From positions 124,001 to 188,000 of the forward strand of contig CAUJCX010000020.1 of assembly GCA_963169235.1 (NCBI GenBank): 64,000 bases of DNA. The letters are read 5' to 3'. Positions 52,875 to 61,444 of the stretch are shown here, one piece after another. The notes under the pieces were generated by a model. That model was not told the DNA's origin. It searched no databases and worked only from the letters and a program-made list of their open reading frames with translations. This DNA comes from Actinomycetota bacterium. Lineage in GTDB: Bacteria > Actinomycetota > Thermoleophilia > Miltoncostaeales > Miltoncostaeaceae. How positions within the stretch are numbered: the first letter of the stretch is position 1; each line of letters opens with the position of its first letter. The position numbers and the translations under genes are program-made.

Positions 52875-55619
52875 TCACGACCGCACGGCCGTCACCACCA
52901 CGTTGTCCCGGTAGTGGCCGATGGCGCGATCGAACGGGCCACCGCACGTCACCAGGGTGAGGCGCTCCCGTCCCGTGACGGAGTAGACGTTGAGGGGCAG
53001 CGCCGCCTTGGGCATCGTCCGCACCGACGTGACGCGGTATGTGTGCGTGCGGCCGCCCGCCGTCACCGCCACGCGCATGCCCGCACGGGCGTCCTTCAGG
53101 CGGAAGAACGCCCCCGGGCCGCGGCGGGCGCTGTCGACGTGTCCGGCGATCAGCACGCTGCCGTTGCCGTCGCCGGGCGCCGCGCCGTCACGCCACCAGC
53201 CGGTGCGCGCGATGTTGTCGGGAGCGTTCAGCTCGCCGGCCGCGACGTCGATGCCCACGGCCGAGACCGGCGCGTTGATGCCGAGCGCCGCGACGGTGAC
53301 CCGGGTGGGCGCGTCGCCGGAGCCCTGGGCCTGGCGCACGGGCCGCGCCGGGACGGGTGCCCGTCCCGTCTGGATGGCCGGCGCGCCCAGCGACGTCTCG
53401 GCGGCCTCGCCGCACTGTCCCTGGGTGGCCGTCACGAACGCGCTGCCCGCGATGCGCTCACGGTACGTGTAGAAGCCGGCCTTCTGGATCCGCACGGGTT
53501 CGGACGCGTACGTGCCGTCGCCCTTGGCGGCGTCGACCGTGCCGTGCCAGTACGGCGTGCCGGTGCAGCGCATGGCCGCCTTGGTCGCGAACGGGCCGTA
53601 CAGCGCCAGCTCGATCTGCAGCGGCGTGGTGCCGGCACCGGTGACCTTCAGCCGGTCGAACAGCGCGTCGCCCGGGCGCAGCACCGCGCTGGAGGCCTGG
53701 GTCACCACCTCGGGGTTGGCCTTCGCGATGGTGGTCTCGGCCGCGACGCCGCACTCACCCTGGTGCGCGTCGTTCTGCGGCATCTCGCTGATGCGCTCGC
53801 GGTACGTGTAGTACCCCACCTTGGTCAGGCGCACCTCCGGCGTGGTGTACGTGCCGTCGCCCTTGGCCTCCACCGTGCCCGACCACGCGGGCGGACCCGA
53901 GCACACCATCTGGTCGGTCGACTCGTACGGCCCGTACAGCTCCACGTTGACGGTGGCGGTGAGGCTTCCGAGCCCCGTCACCACCAGCGTGTCGTGGATG
54001 GTGCCTCCGGGGGTCGTCTCCTGCGCGCTGACCTGCGTGACCACCTTGGGGCTGCCCACCACGATGGCGGTTTCGAGCGGATCGCCGCACGCGATCTCGG
54101 ACTTCTCCACCAGCTCGTTGCCCGAGATGCTCTCGCGGAACACGTAGAAGCCCGGCGTCGTCAGCGTGACGGGGGGCGTCGTGTACGTGCCGTCGCCCGT
54201 CGCCGTCAGCGTCTGCGTCTGGATGGCGGGGCCCTGGCAGTTCATCGCCTCGCGGGTGGGGTACGGCCCGAACAGCTCCACCGTGATGGGGGCGGTCTCG
54301 CCCGTGAGCCCCTTGACCGTGACGGCCGTGGTGAGGCCCTCGTTCGGCCGCACGCGTTCCTTGTTGACCTGGCTTGTCATCACGGGCTTCGCGATCACCC
54401 GGAACGTCTCGCTGGGCTCACCGCACGGCGTGGTGAAGGCCTCGTACTGCGGCGAGTCGGGCACCGACATCTGGTACGAGTACCAGCCCGGCGTGTCGAG
54501 CTTGACGGGGTCGGTGCTGAACACCGTGCGGCCGTCCGTGGACACCTGGCCCGCCGCGGCCGGCGTGCCCGTGCACACCACCTGCGCCTTGGTGCGGAAC
54601 GGCCCGAACAGTTTCACGCCGATGGTCGCCCGGATGCCGGCCGAGCCCCCGATGATGGACACGCGGTCGCGGCTGTTGCCGCCCGTCGGCACCACGGTGG
54701 GGAACGCCCGGGTCCTGATGGCGATGCTGCCGCGCCCCACCGGGCGCGCCACCGACTGCTCGACCGCTTCGCCCTGCGGTGCCGCGAGGCGCTGGCCGTT
54801 GCGGGAGGCGGCCGCCGTGCTGGGCTGGAAGAGCTTGGGGCGCGGGGCCGCCAGCGGCTCGGTGCGCGCGTTGATGCTGATCTGCCCGCGGGTGCCCGGC
54901 GTGAACGTCGCGGTCGCGACGCCCTTCGCGTTGGTGCGCACCTTGCCGGCGAGGCCCGTCACGTCGTCCGAGTCGAGCGTGACGTCCACGCCGGACATCG
55001 GGGCCCCGGTGGCCGACACCACCTTCACCGCGACCGTCGCCTCCTGGGCCACCGTGAGGCGGGACGCCATGCTCATCTGCACCCGGTACGGGCCGCGCAG
55101 GCGCTGTGCGTCCCGCGCGATGTCGTCGTACACGCTCTCCACCCGCGCCCCGACGGCGTCCTTGGCCACCTCGCCGGGCGCCCCGTCCCTCATGAGGCCG
55201 TGTACGTACAGCATGGTCGCGGCCTGGCGATCGGTGGTGTTCGAGCGCCCGTAGTTCCAGATGGCGTACGACATCTTGGCCAGGTCGCGCTCGCTGATGG
55301 TCGCGCCCTCGCGGTTGCGGAACACCGGGGGGTCGATCTCGCGGTACGCGAACTGCTTGCCCGGATACCAGTAGCGCAGGTCCAGGCAGAACGTGGCCAC
55401 CCGCCCCAGCGAGGGAATGGCGCCGCGGTAGTCGCCGAACCAGCGCAGGCCGTAGCGGTAGCGCTGGTACGAGCCGACGCCGGTGGTGCCGCACGTGTTG
55501 CGACCGGCCTTGCCGCACGGGTCGTTCTGGTTCGGAGGCTCGGCCGACATCGCGGGGACGGCGGACACGAGCGTCGCGACGGCAGCCGTGGCGACGAGAT
55601 GAGAGAGGCGGATGCGCAT
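52875..55619 (-). CDS. Surface adhesin with thioester-like domain, four Cys repeats and fused sortase
   Basis: A 914-residue secreted protein (start ATG 55619 before the signal peptide; ATGs at 55628 and 55631 are alternatives). After the signal (~25 residues) comes a domain with FCLDL (Cys78) and DRQAATMLYVHG (Gln132), like the Cys-Gln pair of thioester adhesion domains. An Ig-like segment at ~185-260 follows. Then come four ~110-residue repeats with E-L-x-GP-x2-T-x3-M-x-C-x-G, GDGTY-x-T and CG-x3-ET, each having two cysteines. Residues ~774-914 form a sortase domain with His827 (IAGHVDS), Cys892 (LVTCGGP) and Arg904 (YRDNVVV). The fusion implies a self-attaching or self-processing surface protein. 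Confidence 0.88.
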   Translation of the reverse strand: MRIRLSHLVATAAVATLVSAVPAMSAEPPNQNDPCGKAGRNTCGTTGVGSYQRYRYGLRWFGDYRGAIPSLGRVATFCLDLRYWYPGKQFAYREIDPPVFRNREGATISERDLAKMSYAIWNYGRSNTTDRQAATMLYVHGLMRDGAPGEVAKDAVGARVESVYDDIARDAQRLRGPYRVQMSMASRLTVAQEATVAVKVVSATGAPMSGVDVTLDSDDVTGLAGKVRTNAKGVATATFTPGTRGQISINARTEPLAAPRPKLFQPSTAAASRNGQRLAAPQGEAVEQSVARPVGRGSIAIRTRAFPTVVPTGGNSRDRVSIIGGSAGIRATIGVKLFGPFRTKAQVVCTGTPAAAGQVSTDGRTVFSTDPVKLDTPGWYSYQMSVPDSPQYEAFTTPCGEPSETFRVIAKPVMTSQVNKERVRPNEGLTTAVTVKGLTGETAPITVELFGPYPTREAMNCQGPAIQTQTLTATGDGTYTTPPVTLTTPGFYVFRESISGNELVEKSEIACGDPLETAIVVGSPKVVTQVSAQETTPGGTIHDTLVVTGLGSLTATVNVELYGPYESTDQMVCSGPPAWSGTVEAKGDGTYTTPEVRLTKVGYYTYRERISEMPQNDAHQGECGVAAETTIAKANPEVVTQASSAVLRPGDALFDRLKVTGAGTTPLQIELALYGPFATKAAMRCTGTPYWHGTVDAAKGDGTYASEPVRIQKAGFYTYRERIAGSAFVTATQGQCGEAAETSLGAPAIQTGRAPVPARPVRQAQGSGDAPTRVTVAALGINAPVSAVGIDVAAGELNAPDNIARTGWWRDGAAPGDGNGSVLIAGHVDSARRGPGAFFRLKDARAGMRVAVTAGGRTHTYRVTSVRTMPKAALPLNVYSVTGRERLTLVTCGGPFDRAIGHYRDNVVVTAVRS

Positions 55620-55785
55620 GCCGTGCATCATTGCCGCCCGCGTGCGCAGCAGGTAACCCCCGGGGGGCGGGATGTACCAGTCAGACTGGTACATATGTCC
55701 TCCTCCCAGGCCGTGCGCAGGGATTTCTTACGCCCAACGTCGCCGCACCCGCGGTGTTGGTGGGCTCCGCTAGCCTGGCGTCATC

Positions 55786-56820
55786 GTGCAGCCGGCCAGG
55801 ATTCCCGCGGACGCGTCCTGGGCGTGCCCCGCGTGCGGTGACGCCCGCGTGGCCGGGGTTCTCGACGTGCGCGAGGGCATGTTCGGGTCGGGCGAGACGT
55901 TCACGTACGTGCGCTGCGCCCCGTGCGGCACGCTGCGCATCGCCCACGTCCCGGGTGACCTCGGCCGGCACTACCCGCCGCACTACTACAGCCGCGCCGT
56001 CGACCCGGTGCGCGCGCTGCGCGGGCCCGCGGGCCGCCTGGCCGCGGCGGTGGTGCGCTCGGGCCTCGGTGGACGCGGGCGGGTGCTGGCGCTCGCCGCC
56101 CGGGCGCCGCACCGCGAGGTGCGCGGCCTCTGCGCCGCCGTGCGCGGGCTGGCGCGGGCCGGCGCGGGCCCGCGGGCGACGGTGCTGGACGTGGGCGGCG
56201 GCGCGGGCGTGCTGGTGCACGCGCTGGCCCTGGCCGGGTTGCCGTCCCCACTGGCGGTGGATCCGTACGCCGCGCCCCGCGCGCTGCCCAGCGGCGCGCG
56301 CGTGGCGGCCGGCGACGCCGCGTCCGTCACCGGGCGGTTCGACGTGGTGGCGTTCCATCACAGCCTCGAGCACATGGTCGACCCCGTCGGCGCCCTGGCG
56401 GGTGCCCTCCCGCGCCTGGCACCCGGCGGGCGGGCGCTGGTGAGATGCCCCACGGCATCGTCCCGCGCGTTCGCGCGCTACGGGGCCGACTGGGTGGCGC
56501 TGGACGCGCCCCGGCACCTGTTCGTGCCCACCCGCGCGGGGATGGAGGCGCTGGCGGCGCGGGCCGGATGGGCCGTGGAGGCGGTGGCCGACGACGCGAC
56601 GACGCTGCAGTGCTGGGGCAGCCGCCAGAACCGGCGGGGCGTGGCGCTGATGAGCCCGGCGTCGCGCATGCGCACGCCGTGGCGTCCCCGGGTGGACTGG
56701 CTGCGGATGCCGTGGTGGGCGTGGCGCACCCGGCGCGACAACCGGGCCTGCCGCGGTGACCAGGCATGCTGGATCCTGCGCCCGGCCGCTGCGGCGAAAC
56801 GCACAACCGAAGGGTTGTAG
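55786..56820 (+). CDS. SAM-dependent methyltransferase with N-terminal zinc ribbon
   Basis: A 344-residue class I methyltransferase. GTG 55786. The N-terminus has CPACGDARV and later CAPCGTLRI, a four-cysteine zinc ribbon. The SAM site is VLDVGGGAGVLVHALALA. FHHSLEHMVDPVGALAG and LAPGGRALVRCPTASS are the later family stretches. It resembles enzymes that methylate sugars or lipid-linked glycans. TAGCCT stands 9 nt before the start. Substrate unknown. Confidence 0.88.
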   Translation: MQPARIPADASWACPACGDARVAGVLDVREGMFGSGETFTYVRCAPCGTLRIAHVPGDLGRHYPPHYYSRAVDPVRALRGPAGRLAAAVVRSGLGGRGRVLALAARAPHREVRGLCAAVRGLARAGAGPRATVLDVGGGAGVLVHALALAGLPSPLAVDPYAAPRALPSGARVAAGDAASVTGRFDVVAFHHSLEHMVDPVGALAGALPRLAPGGRALVRCPTASSRAFARYGADWVALDAPRHLFVPTRAGMEALAARAGWAVEAVADDATTLQCWGSRQNRRGVALMSPASRMRTPWRPRVDWLRMPWWAWRTRRDNRACRGDQACWILRPAAAAKRTTEGL

Positions 56821-56823
56821 AGT
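56818..56823 (+). promoter_or_regulatory. TAGAGT box 8 nt before ATG (leaderless-type -10)
   Basis: TAGAGT overlaps the methyltransferase stop codon and ends 8 nt before the ArsR-type ATG at 56832. No ribosome site is present between. Confidence 0.45.
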
Positions 56824-56831
56824 TGTCGGTG

Positions 56832-57206
56832 ATGGCGACGCCCACCTCGACCACGACGCCCCGGCCGCTGCCCGACGCGCTCGTCGAGCTGGTGGCCGAG
56901 CGCTTCCGCATCATCGGCGAGCCGATGCGCATCCGCCTCCTGGACCGCCTGCGCGAGGGGCCCAGCGGCGTCGGCGAGCTGGCCGAGGCGCTGGGCGCGT
57001 CGCAGCAGAACGTGTCGAAGCACCTGTCCACGTTGCACCGCGGCGGAGTGGTGGGGCGCCACAAGGAGGGAAACCGCGTGGTCTACACCGTCACCGACCC
57101 GTCGGTGTTCGCCCTGTGCGACGCCGTGTGCGGGGGCCTGCGCGAACGCGTCGCGGCGCTGGCGCAGATCGTGGCGGACGCCCCGGGGCCCGGGACGTCC
57201 GCGTGA
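56832..57206 (+). CDS. ArsR family transcriptional regulator
   Basis: A 124-residue winged-helix regulator. The core is FRIIGEPMRIRLLDRLREGP and the recognition helix VGELAEALGASQQNVSKHLSTLHRGG, followed by EGNRVVYTV. No cysteine-rich metal motif of the classical ArsR type is present apart from a Cys pair near the end (LCDAVCGG). It overlaps the DUF952 gene (GTGA), so it may regulate that operon. Ligand unknown. Confidence 0.92.
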   Translation: MATPTSTTTPRPLPDALVELVAERFRIIGEPMRIRLLDRLREGPSGVGELAEALGASQQNVSKHLSTLHRGGVVGRHKEGNRVVYTVTDPSVFALCDAVCGGLRERVAALAQIVADAPGPGTSA

Positions 57207-57529
57207 GGATCTTCCACATCGCGACGGCCGCCGACTGGCGCGGCGCGCTGGCCACCGGCGAATACACGACGTCCAGCCGCGGGGTGAGCCTGGCCGACGA
57301 GGGGTTCATCCACGCCAGCCGCGCCGACCAGCTGGCGGGCGTCTACGCGCGCTACTACGCCGACTGCGACGAGCCGCTGGTGCTGCTGCACGTCGACACC
57401 GACCGCCTGCGGGTGCCGTGGCGCGAGGACCCGGTCGGCGACGACAGCTATCCCCACGTCTACGGCCCCATCCACCCCGAGGCGGTGGTGGACGCGACGC
57501 CCCTGGACGGACCGCCGGCGCCGCCCTGA
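57203..57529 (+). CDS. DUF952 family protein
   Basis: A 108-residue protein. GTG 57203 is set by the GTGA overlap. RIFHIATAADW, SLADEGFIHASRADQLAGV, LVLLHVDTDRL and PHVYGPIHPEAVV follow the DUF952 pattern closely. The function of DUF952 is unknown; the conserved His residues suggest a small hydrolase or ligand-binding fold. Confidence 0.92.
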   Translation: MRIFHIATAADWRGALATGEYTTSSRGVSLADEGFIHASRADQLAGVYARYYADCDEPLVLLHVDTDRLRVPWREDPVGDDSYPHVYGPIHPEAVVDATPLDGPPAPP

Positions 57530-57553
57530 CGGGCGACGCGGGCGGCGGGGGGA

Positions 57554-57973
57554 TCACCCTCCGGTGACCTCCTTGGTGGTCTCGCCCACGTCCTCGGCGG
57601 GCAGGCGGGCGGCGATGTCCTGGCGCGAGATGATGCCGACGATCTGATCGCCCGTCATCACGGCCAGGCGCCCGATCTGCTGGGCGCCCATCACCTCGAG
57701 CGCGCTGGCGGCGGGCGCGTCGGCGTCGACCCCGTGCACCCCGCGGGTGGCGGCCTCACCGGCCGTCGCCGTGGCCGGGTCCTTGCCCTCGGCGACGACC
57801 CTCAGCACGATGTCGCGGTCGGTGAGCATGCCGACGAGCTCACCCTCCTCGGCGACGGGCAGGCACCCGACGTCGAGGTCGCGCATGGCCTTCGCGGCGT
57901 CGCGGACGGACGTGGCGGCGTCGATGACGGTGACGCCGTCGGTCATCACGTCGCGGGCGGTGCGTGGGGACAT
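57554..57973 (-). CDS. CBS domain pair protein
   Basis: A 139-residue cytosolic protein of two CBS motifs (VTVIDAATSVRDAAKAMRDL and EVMGAQQIGRLAVM, each followed by VGMLTDRDI or VGIISRQDI). CBS pairs bind adenosyl ligands and often sense energy charge. The ATG at 57973 has AAGGAG upstream. It stands alone and convergent to the DUF952 operon; target unknown. Confidence 0.92.
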   Translation of the reverse strand: MSPRTARDVMTDGVTVIDAATSVRDAAKAMRDLDVGCLPVAEEGELVGMLTDRDIVLRVVAEGKDPATATAGEAATRGVHGVDADAPAASALEVMGAQQIGRLAVMTGDQIVGIISRQDIAARLPAEDVGETTKEVTGG

Positions 57974-58165
57974 CGGGTCTCCTTCGGGAGTCAGCGGAGG
58001 CGTACCGGAGTGGTGAGGTCATACTCCCCCGGCCCCGCCGCCGCGCGGCGCCCGGTGCCACGGCGACCCCGCCGCGCGGTGCCGCGGGCCTCAACCCACG
58101 CGTCCCACATGCCGAGAAGAGGGGACGCGCCCCGGTCCCCGGGGCCCCGTCGAGGGTGATCGTCC

Positions 58166-59743
58166 GTGTCCGCACCCCTGAGGTTGAGACTGGCCCTCGT
58201 GGCCCTCGTCGCGACGATCCAAGTGGTCAGCGTGGCGGCGGTGCTGATGGTGCAGAACGGCGTGGCCGAGCGCGCGATGCTCGAGCGCGGCCGCGCGCAG
58301 ATGGCCGACCAGACGTACAACGTCCGCAGCGCGCTGGAGGAGTCGGTCGGCGAGTTCCGCGCCACGACGGAGACGGTCGCCCTCAGCGTGCAGGGCCTGC
58401 CGTGGGTGCGCAGCCGCACCGACGCCCCCATACGCGATGCGGCGATGCTGCTGCTGGGGGCGCTCATCCGCAACCCCGACGTCGAGTCGGCCACGCTGGC
58501 GTTCGACGCCGGCGGCGCGCTCGAGATGCGCCGCGGCGGCCCCTCGGGCTTCGAGTTCTTCACGAGCGACGGCCGGTACGCCATGGTGGGCGACGCCACC
58601 ATCAGCGGCAAGGGTTCGCTGGTGCTCACCCAGCGGGGGACGCCGCCTCCCGAGGATCTGTGGGCGCGCCCGGCCTACAAGGAGGCCCTCGGCCTGCCGC
58701 GGGTGGTGCTGGGCTACGACCGCTCCACCGGGGCGCTGATCGCCGCCCGCCGGTTGACCGCGGGGCCCGCGGCGGTGGGGGTGGTGGCACTGCGCGCGCG
58801 CACGTCGATGCTGTCGTCCCTCGTGGAGGAGAAGCCCATCACGGGCGGCGGGTTCGCCGCGCTCCTGCCCTACGAGGGAGGCCTGCCCGGGTGGTTCGCA
58901 TCGGGAGCGCGCGGCGACGAGCTGACGCTCGACCGGGGCCGCGAACTGCGCCGGGCGCTGCGCGACGGTGCCCGCCACGGAGGCTCCGAACGCCTGGTGA
59001 CCCTGCGCTACCGGGGTCGCGAGACGTCGGCGTCGGTGGTGCCGTTCCATGAGGCTGACTTCACGGGCAGCATCGTGGTGGCGTCGCCCACGGCCGAGCT
59101 GACGGCCGGGGCGGGCTCGGTGGTGCGCAGCTGGTCGCTGGCCCTCCTGGCCGGCCTCATCGCCGGCATCGTGGTGCTGCCGCTGGTCTACCGCGCCACC
59201 CGGCCCGTCGGCGCCCTGCACCGGCGCGCGACCCTCGACGCGCTGACCGGCCTGGCCAACCGCGACGAGCTGATGCGCGGCGGCACGCGCCTCTTGGCCC
59301 GGGCGCGGCGCCGGGCGCGGCCGATGGCCGTCGCCGTGCTCGACCTGGACGGCTTCAAGGAGATCAACGACCGCCACGGGCACCACGCCGGCGACGAGGT
59401 GCTGCGGGCGTTCGCCCAGAGATTGCGCGGCGCGGTGCGGCGTGACGACCTGGTGGCCCGCCTCGGCGGCGACGAGTTCGTGGTGATCCTGGCCGGTGAC
59501 GGCCTCGTGGCCGCCGAGGTGTTCGAGCGGCTGCTCGAGGACCTCACGCGGGAACCGGTGCGCTCATCGGCGGGCGTCCACCGCGCGCTGTGCACCGTCG
59601 GCCTTGCCCTCGCCGCACCCGACGAGTCGGTGGAGGCCGTACTGGCCCGCGCCGACGCCGCGCTCATCACGGGCAAGGCGACGGCGAAGGGCAGCGTCTA
59701 CCTGGCGGGCGCGCAGGCCACCGCGGACGCGGTGCACGCGTAG
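58166..59743 (+). CDS. Membrane diguanylate cyclase with extracytoplasmic sensor
   Basis: A 525-residue protein. GTG 58166. Two membrane segments (RLALVALVATIQVVSVAAVL and SWSLALLAGLIAGIVVLPLV) enclose an extracytoplasmic region of ~270 residues with a dCache-like look. The C-terminal GGDEF domain has an intact GGDEF at residue 434, with RRDD five residues before it (an inhibitory I-site). It should make cyclic-di-GMP on an extracellular signal and may influence surface structures. No EAL protein is in the window. Confidence 0.9.
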   Translation: MSAPLRLRLALVALVATIQVVSVAAVLMVQNGVAERAMLERGRAQMADQTYNVRSALEESVGEFRATTETVALSVQGLPWVRSRTDAPIRDAAMLLLGALIRNPDVESATLAFDAGGALEMRRGGPSGFEFFTSDGRYAMVGDATISGKGSLVLTQRGTPPPEDLWARPAYKEALGLPRVVLGYDRSTGALIAARRLTAGPAAVGVVALRARTSMLSSLVEEKPITGGGFAALLPYEGGLPGWFASGARGDELTLDRGRELRRALRDGARHGGSERLVTLRYRGRETSASVVPFHEADFTGSIVVASPTAELTAGAGSVVRSWSLALLAGLIAGIVVLPLVYRATRPVGALHRRATLDALTGLANRDELMRGGTRLLARARRRARPMAVAVLDLDGFKEINDRHGHHAGDEVLRAFAQRLRGAVRRDDLVARLGGDEFVVILAGDGLVAAEVFERLLEDLTREPVRSSAGVHRALCTVGLALAAPDESVEAVLARADAALITGKATAKGSVYLAGAQATADAVHA

Positions 59744-59796
59744 GAGCCGTCCGGTCGCGCGGAACGGCGCCGAGGCTTACGCAGCCGTCGTGATTG

Positions 59797-61431
59797 TCAC
59801 CACGGTCCACGGTCCACGGCCCGGTCCGGTCCCCTCACGACAGCGGGTGACCCTTGCGAGCCGTCCAGCGCCGTGAGCGTGATCTCCGGGTTGCGCCGGG
59901 CGAAGAACGCGAACTGCTGCTCGTTCTCGAACACCGCCATCACGGCACCATCCGCGCGCTCGTACAGCGGGACGCCGCTGCGGTTGAGCGCGTCCGCCTG
60001 GCCGGGGTCGATGCGCCGGGCCACGCCGCCGCGCGGGGGGTCGAACGCCACGTCGGCCCGGAACTCGTCGCGCAGCCGGTGCAGGGCGACCTCGAACTGC
60101 AGGGGGCCGACGGCGGCCAGCACGGGGGCGGGGTCGACGCGGCCCGCGCGGTGCAAGACCTGCACGACGCCCTCCTCCTCCAGCTGCTGCAGGCCCTTGG
60201 TGAACTGCTTGTACCGCGAGCTGTCCTGGTTGCGCGCCACCGTGAAGTGCTCGGGCGCGAACATCGGCACGGGCGGGAACTCCACGGCGGGACCGTCGTA
60301 GAGCGTGTCGCCCACCCGCGTCTCGCCGGCGTTCACCAGGCCCACCACGTCACCGGGGAACGCGTCTTCGAGCTCCAGCCGCTCGCGGCCGAACGGAAGG
60401 TGCGCGTAGCGGGTGGTCAGCTGCTTGCCGGTGCGGTGGATGGTCAGCGGCATGCCGCGCGTGAACCGCCCCGTGCACACGCGCAGGTACGCGATGCGGT
60501 CGCGGTGGGCGCGGTCGGCGTTGGCCTGGATCTTGAACACGAACCCGCTGAACGGCGCGTCCACCGGCCGCGCGTCGCCGTCGACCGATGGCCAGGCCGC
60601 CGGGGACGGGGCCAGATCGACCAGCGCGTCGAGGATGTGTCGCACGCCGAAGTTCGCGAGCGCCGAGCCGAAGAACACGGGGGTCATGCGGGCGGCCAGG
60701 AACTCGTCGCGGTCGATGCGGGCGTCGATGGCGTCCAGCAGGTCGATCTCGTCGCGGGCGGCGGCGCGGGCCACGTCGTCGACGGCGGCGTCCGCCCAGG
60801 GCGTGCGCTCCTCGTCGGACACCGTCGCCCCGCGCGCCGAGCGGGTGAAGCGGATGAAGTCGCCGCTGGCGCGCTCGACGAGGCCCTCGAACTCGGCGGT
60901 CGACCCCACCGGCCACGTGATGGGCACGGGCGTCATGCCGAGCTCATCCTCGATCTGGTCGAGCAGGGCCAGCGGCTCGATGCCCGGCCGGTCCACCTTG
61001 TTGGCGAAGCTGATCACCGGCAGGCCGCGCCGCCGGCACACGGCCAGCAGCTTGCGCGTCTGCTCCTCGACGCCCTTGGCCGCGTCCAGCACCATCAGGG
61101 CCGCATCGCACGCCGTCAGCACCCGGTACGTGTCCTCCGAGAAGTCCTTGTGGCCCGGGGTGTCCAGCAGGTTCAGCACCGTGTCCCGGAACTCGAACCG
61201 CAGCACGGTGGAGCTCACCGAGATACCGCGCTCCTGCTCGATGCCCATCCAGTCGGAGGCCGTTCCGCGATGGCCCCGTCGGGCCTTGACCGCCCCGGCG
61301 AGGTCGATGGCGCCCCCGTACAGAAGCAGCTTCTCGGTGAGCGTCGTCTTACCGGCGTCCGGGTGGCTGATGATGGCGAACGTGCGTCGGCGCGCCGCCT
61401 GGCGGCGGATCTCGGGGGAGGTGGTGGCCAT
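59797..61431 (-). CDS. prfC: Peptide chain release factor 3
   Basis: A 544-residue GTPase that recycles class-I release factors after termination. The P-loop is SHPDAGKTTLTEKLL, with switch II DTPGHKDFSEDTYRVLT and NKVD in FANKVDRPG. Domain 2 has GMPLTIHRTGK and the C-terminus GPLQFEVALHRL. Length fits the family. ATG at 61431. The C-terminal codons carry a small GPDRAVDRGPW repeat pattern. Confidence 0.95.
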   Translation of the reverse strand: MATTSPEIRRQAARRRTFAIISHPDAGKTTLTEKLLLYGGAIDLAGAVKARRGHRGTASDWMGIEQERGISVSSTVLRFEFRDTVLNLLDTPGHKDFSEDTYRVLTACDAALMVLDAAKGVEEQTRKLLAVCRRRGLPVISFANKVDRPGIEPLALLDQIEDELGMTPVPITWPVGSTAEFEGLVERASGDFIRFTRSARGATVSDEERTPWADAAVDDVARAAARDEIDLLDAIDARIDRDEFLAARMTPVFFGSALANFGVRHILDALVDLAPSPAAWPSVDGDARPVDAPFSGFVFKIQANADRAHRDRIAYLRVCTGRFTRGMPLTIHRTGKQLTTRYAHLPFGRERLELEDAFPGDVVGLVNAGETRVGDTLYDGPAVEFPPVPMFAPEHFTVARNQDSSRYKQFTKGLQQLEEEGVVQVLHRAGRVDPAPVLAAVGPLQFEVALHRLRDEFRADVAFDPPRGGVARRIDPGQADALNRSGVPLYERADGAVMAVFENEQQFAFFARRNPEITLTALDGSQGSPAVVRGPDRAVDRGPW

Positions 61432-61444
61432 GGGGTCGTCGAGC

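Noticed and set aside
59797-59830. Short tandem GGTCCAC repeat
   Set aside because: It lies within the last codons of prfC and is only about three units long; no sign of a mobile or regulatory element.
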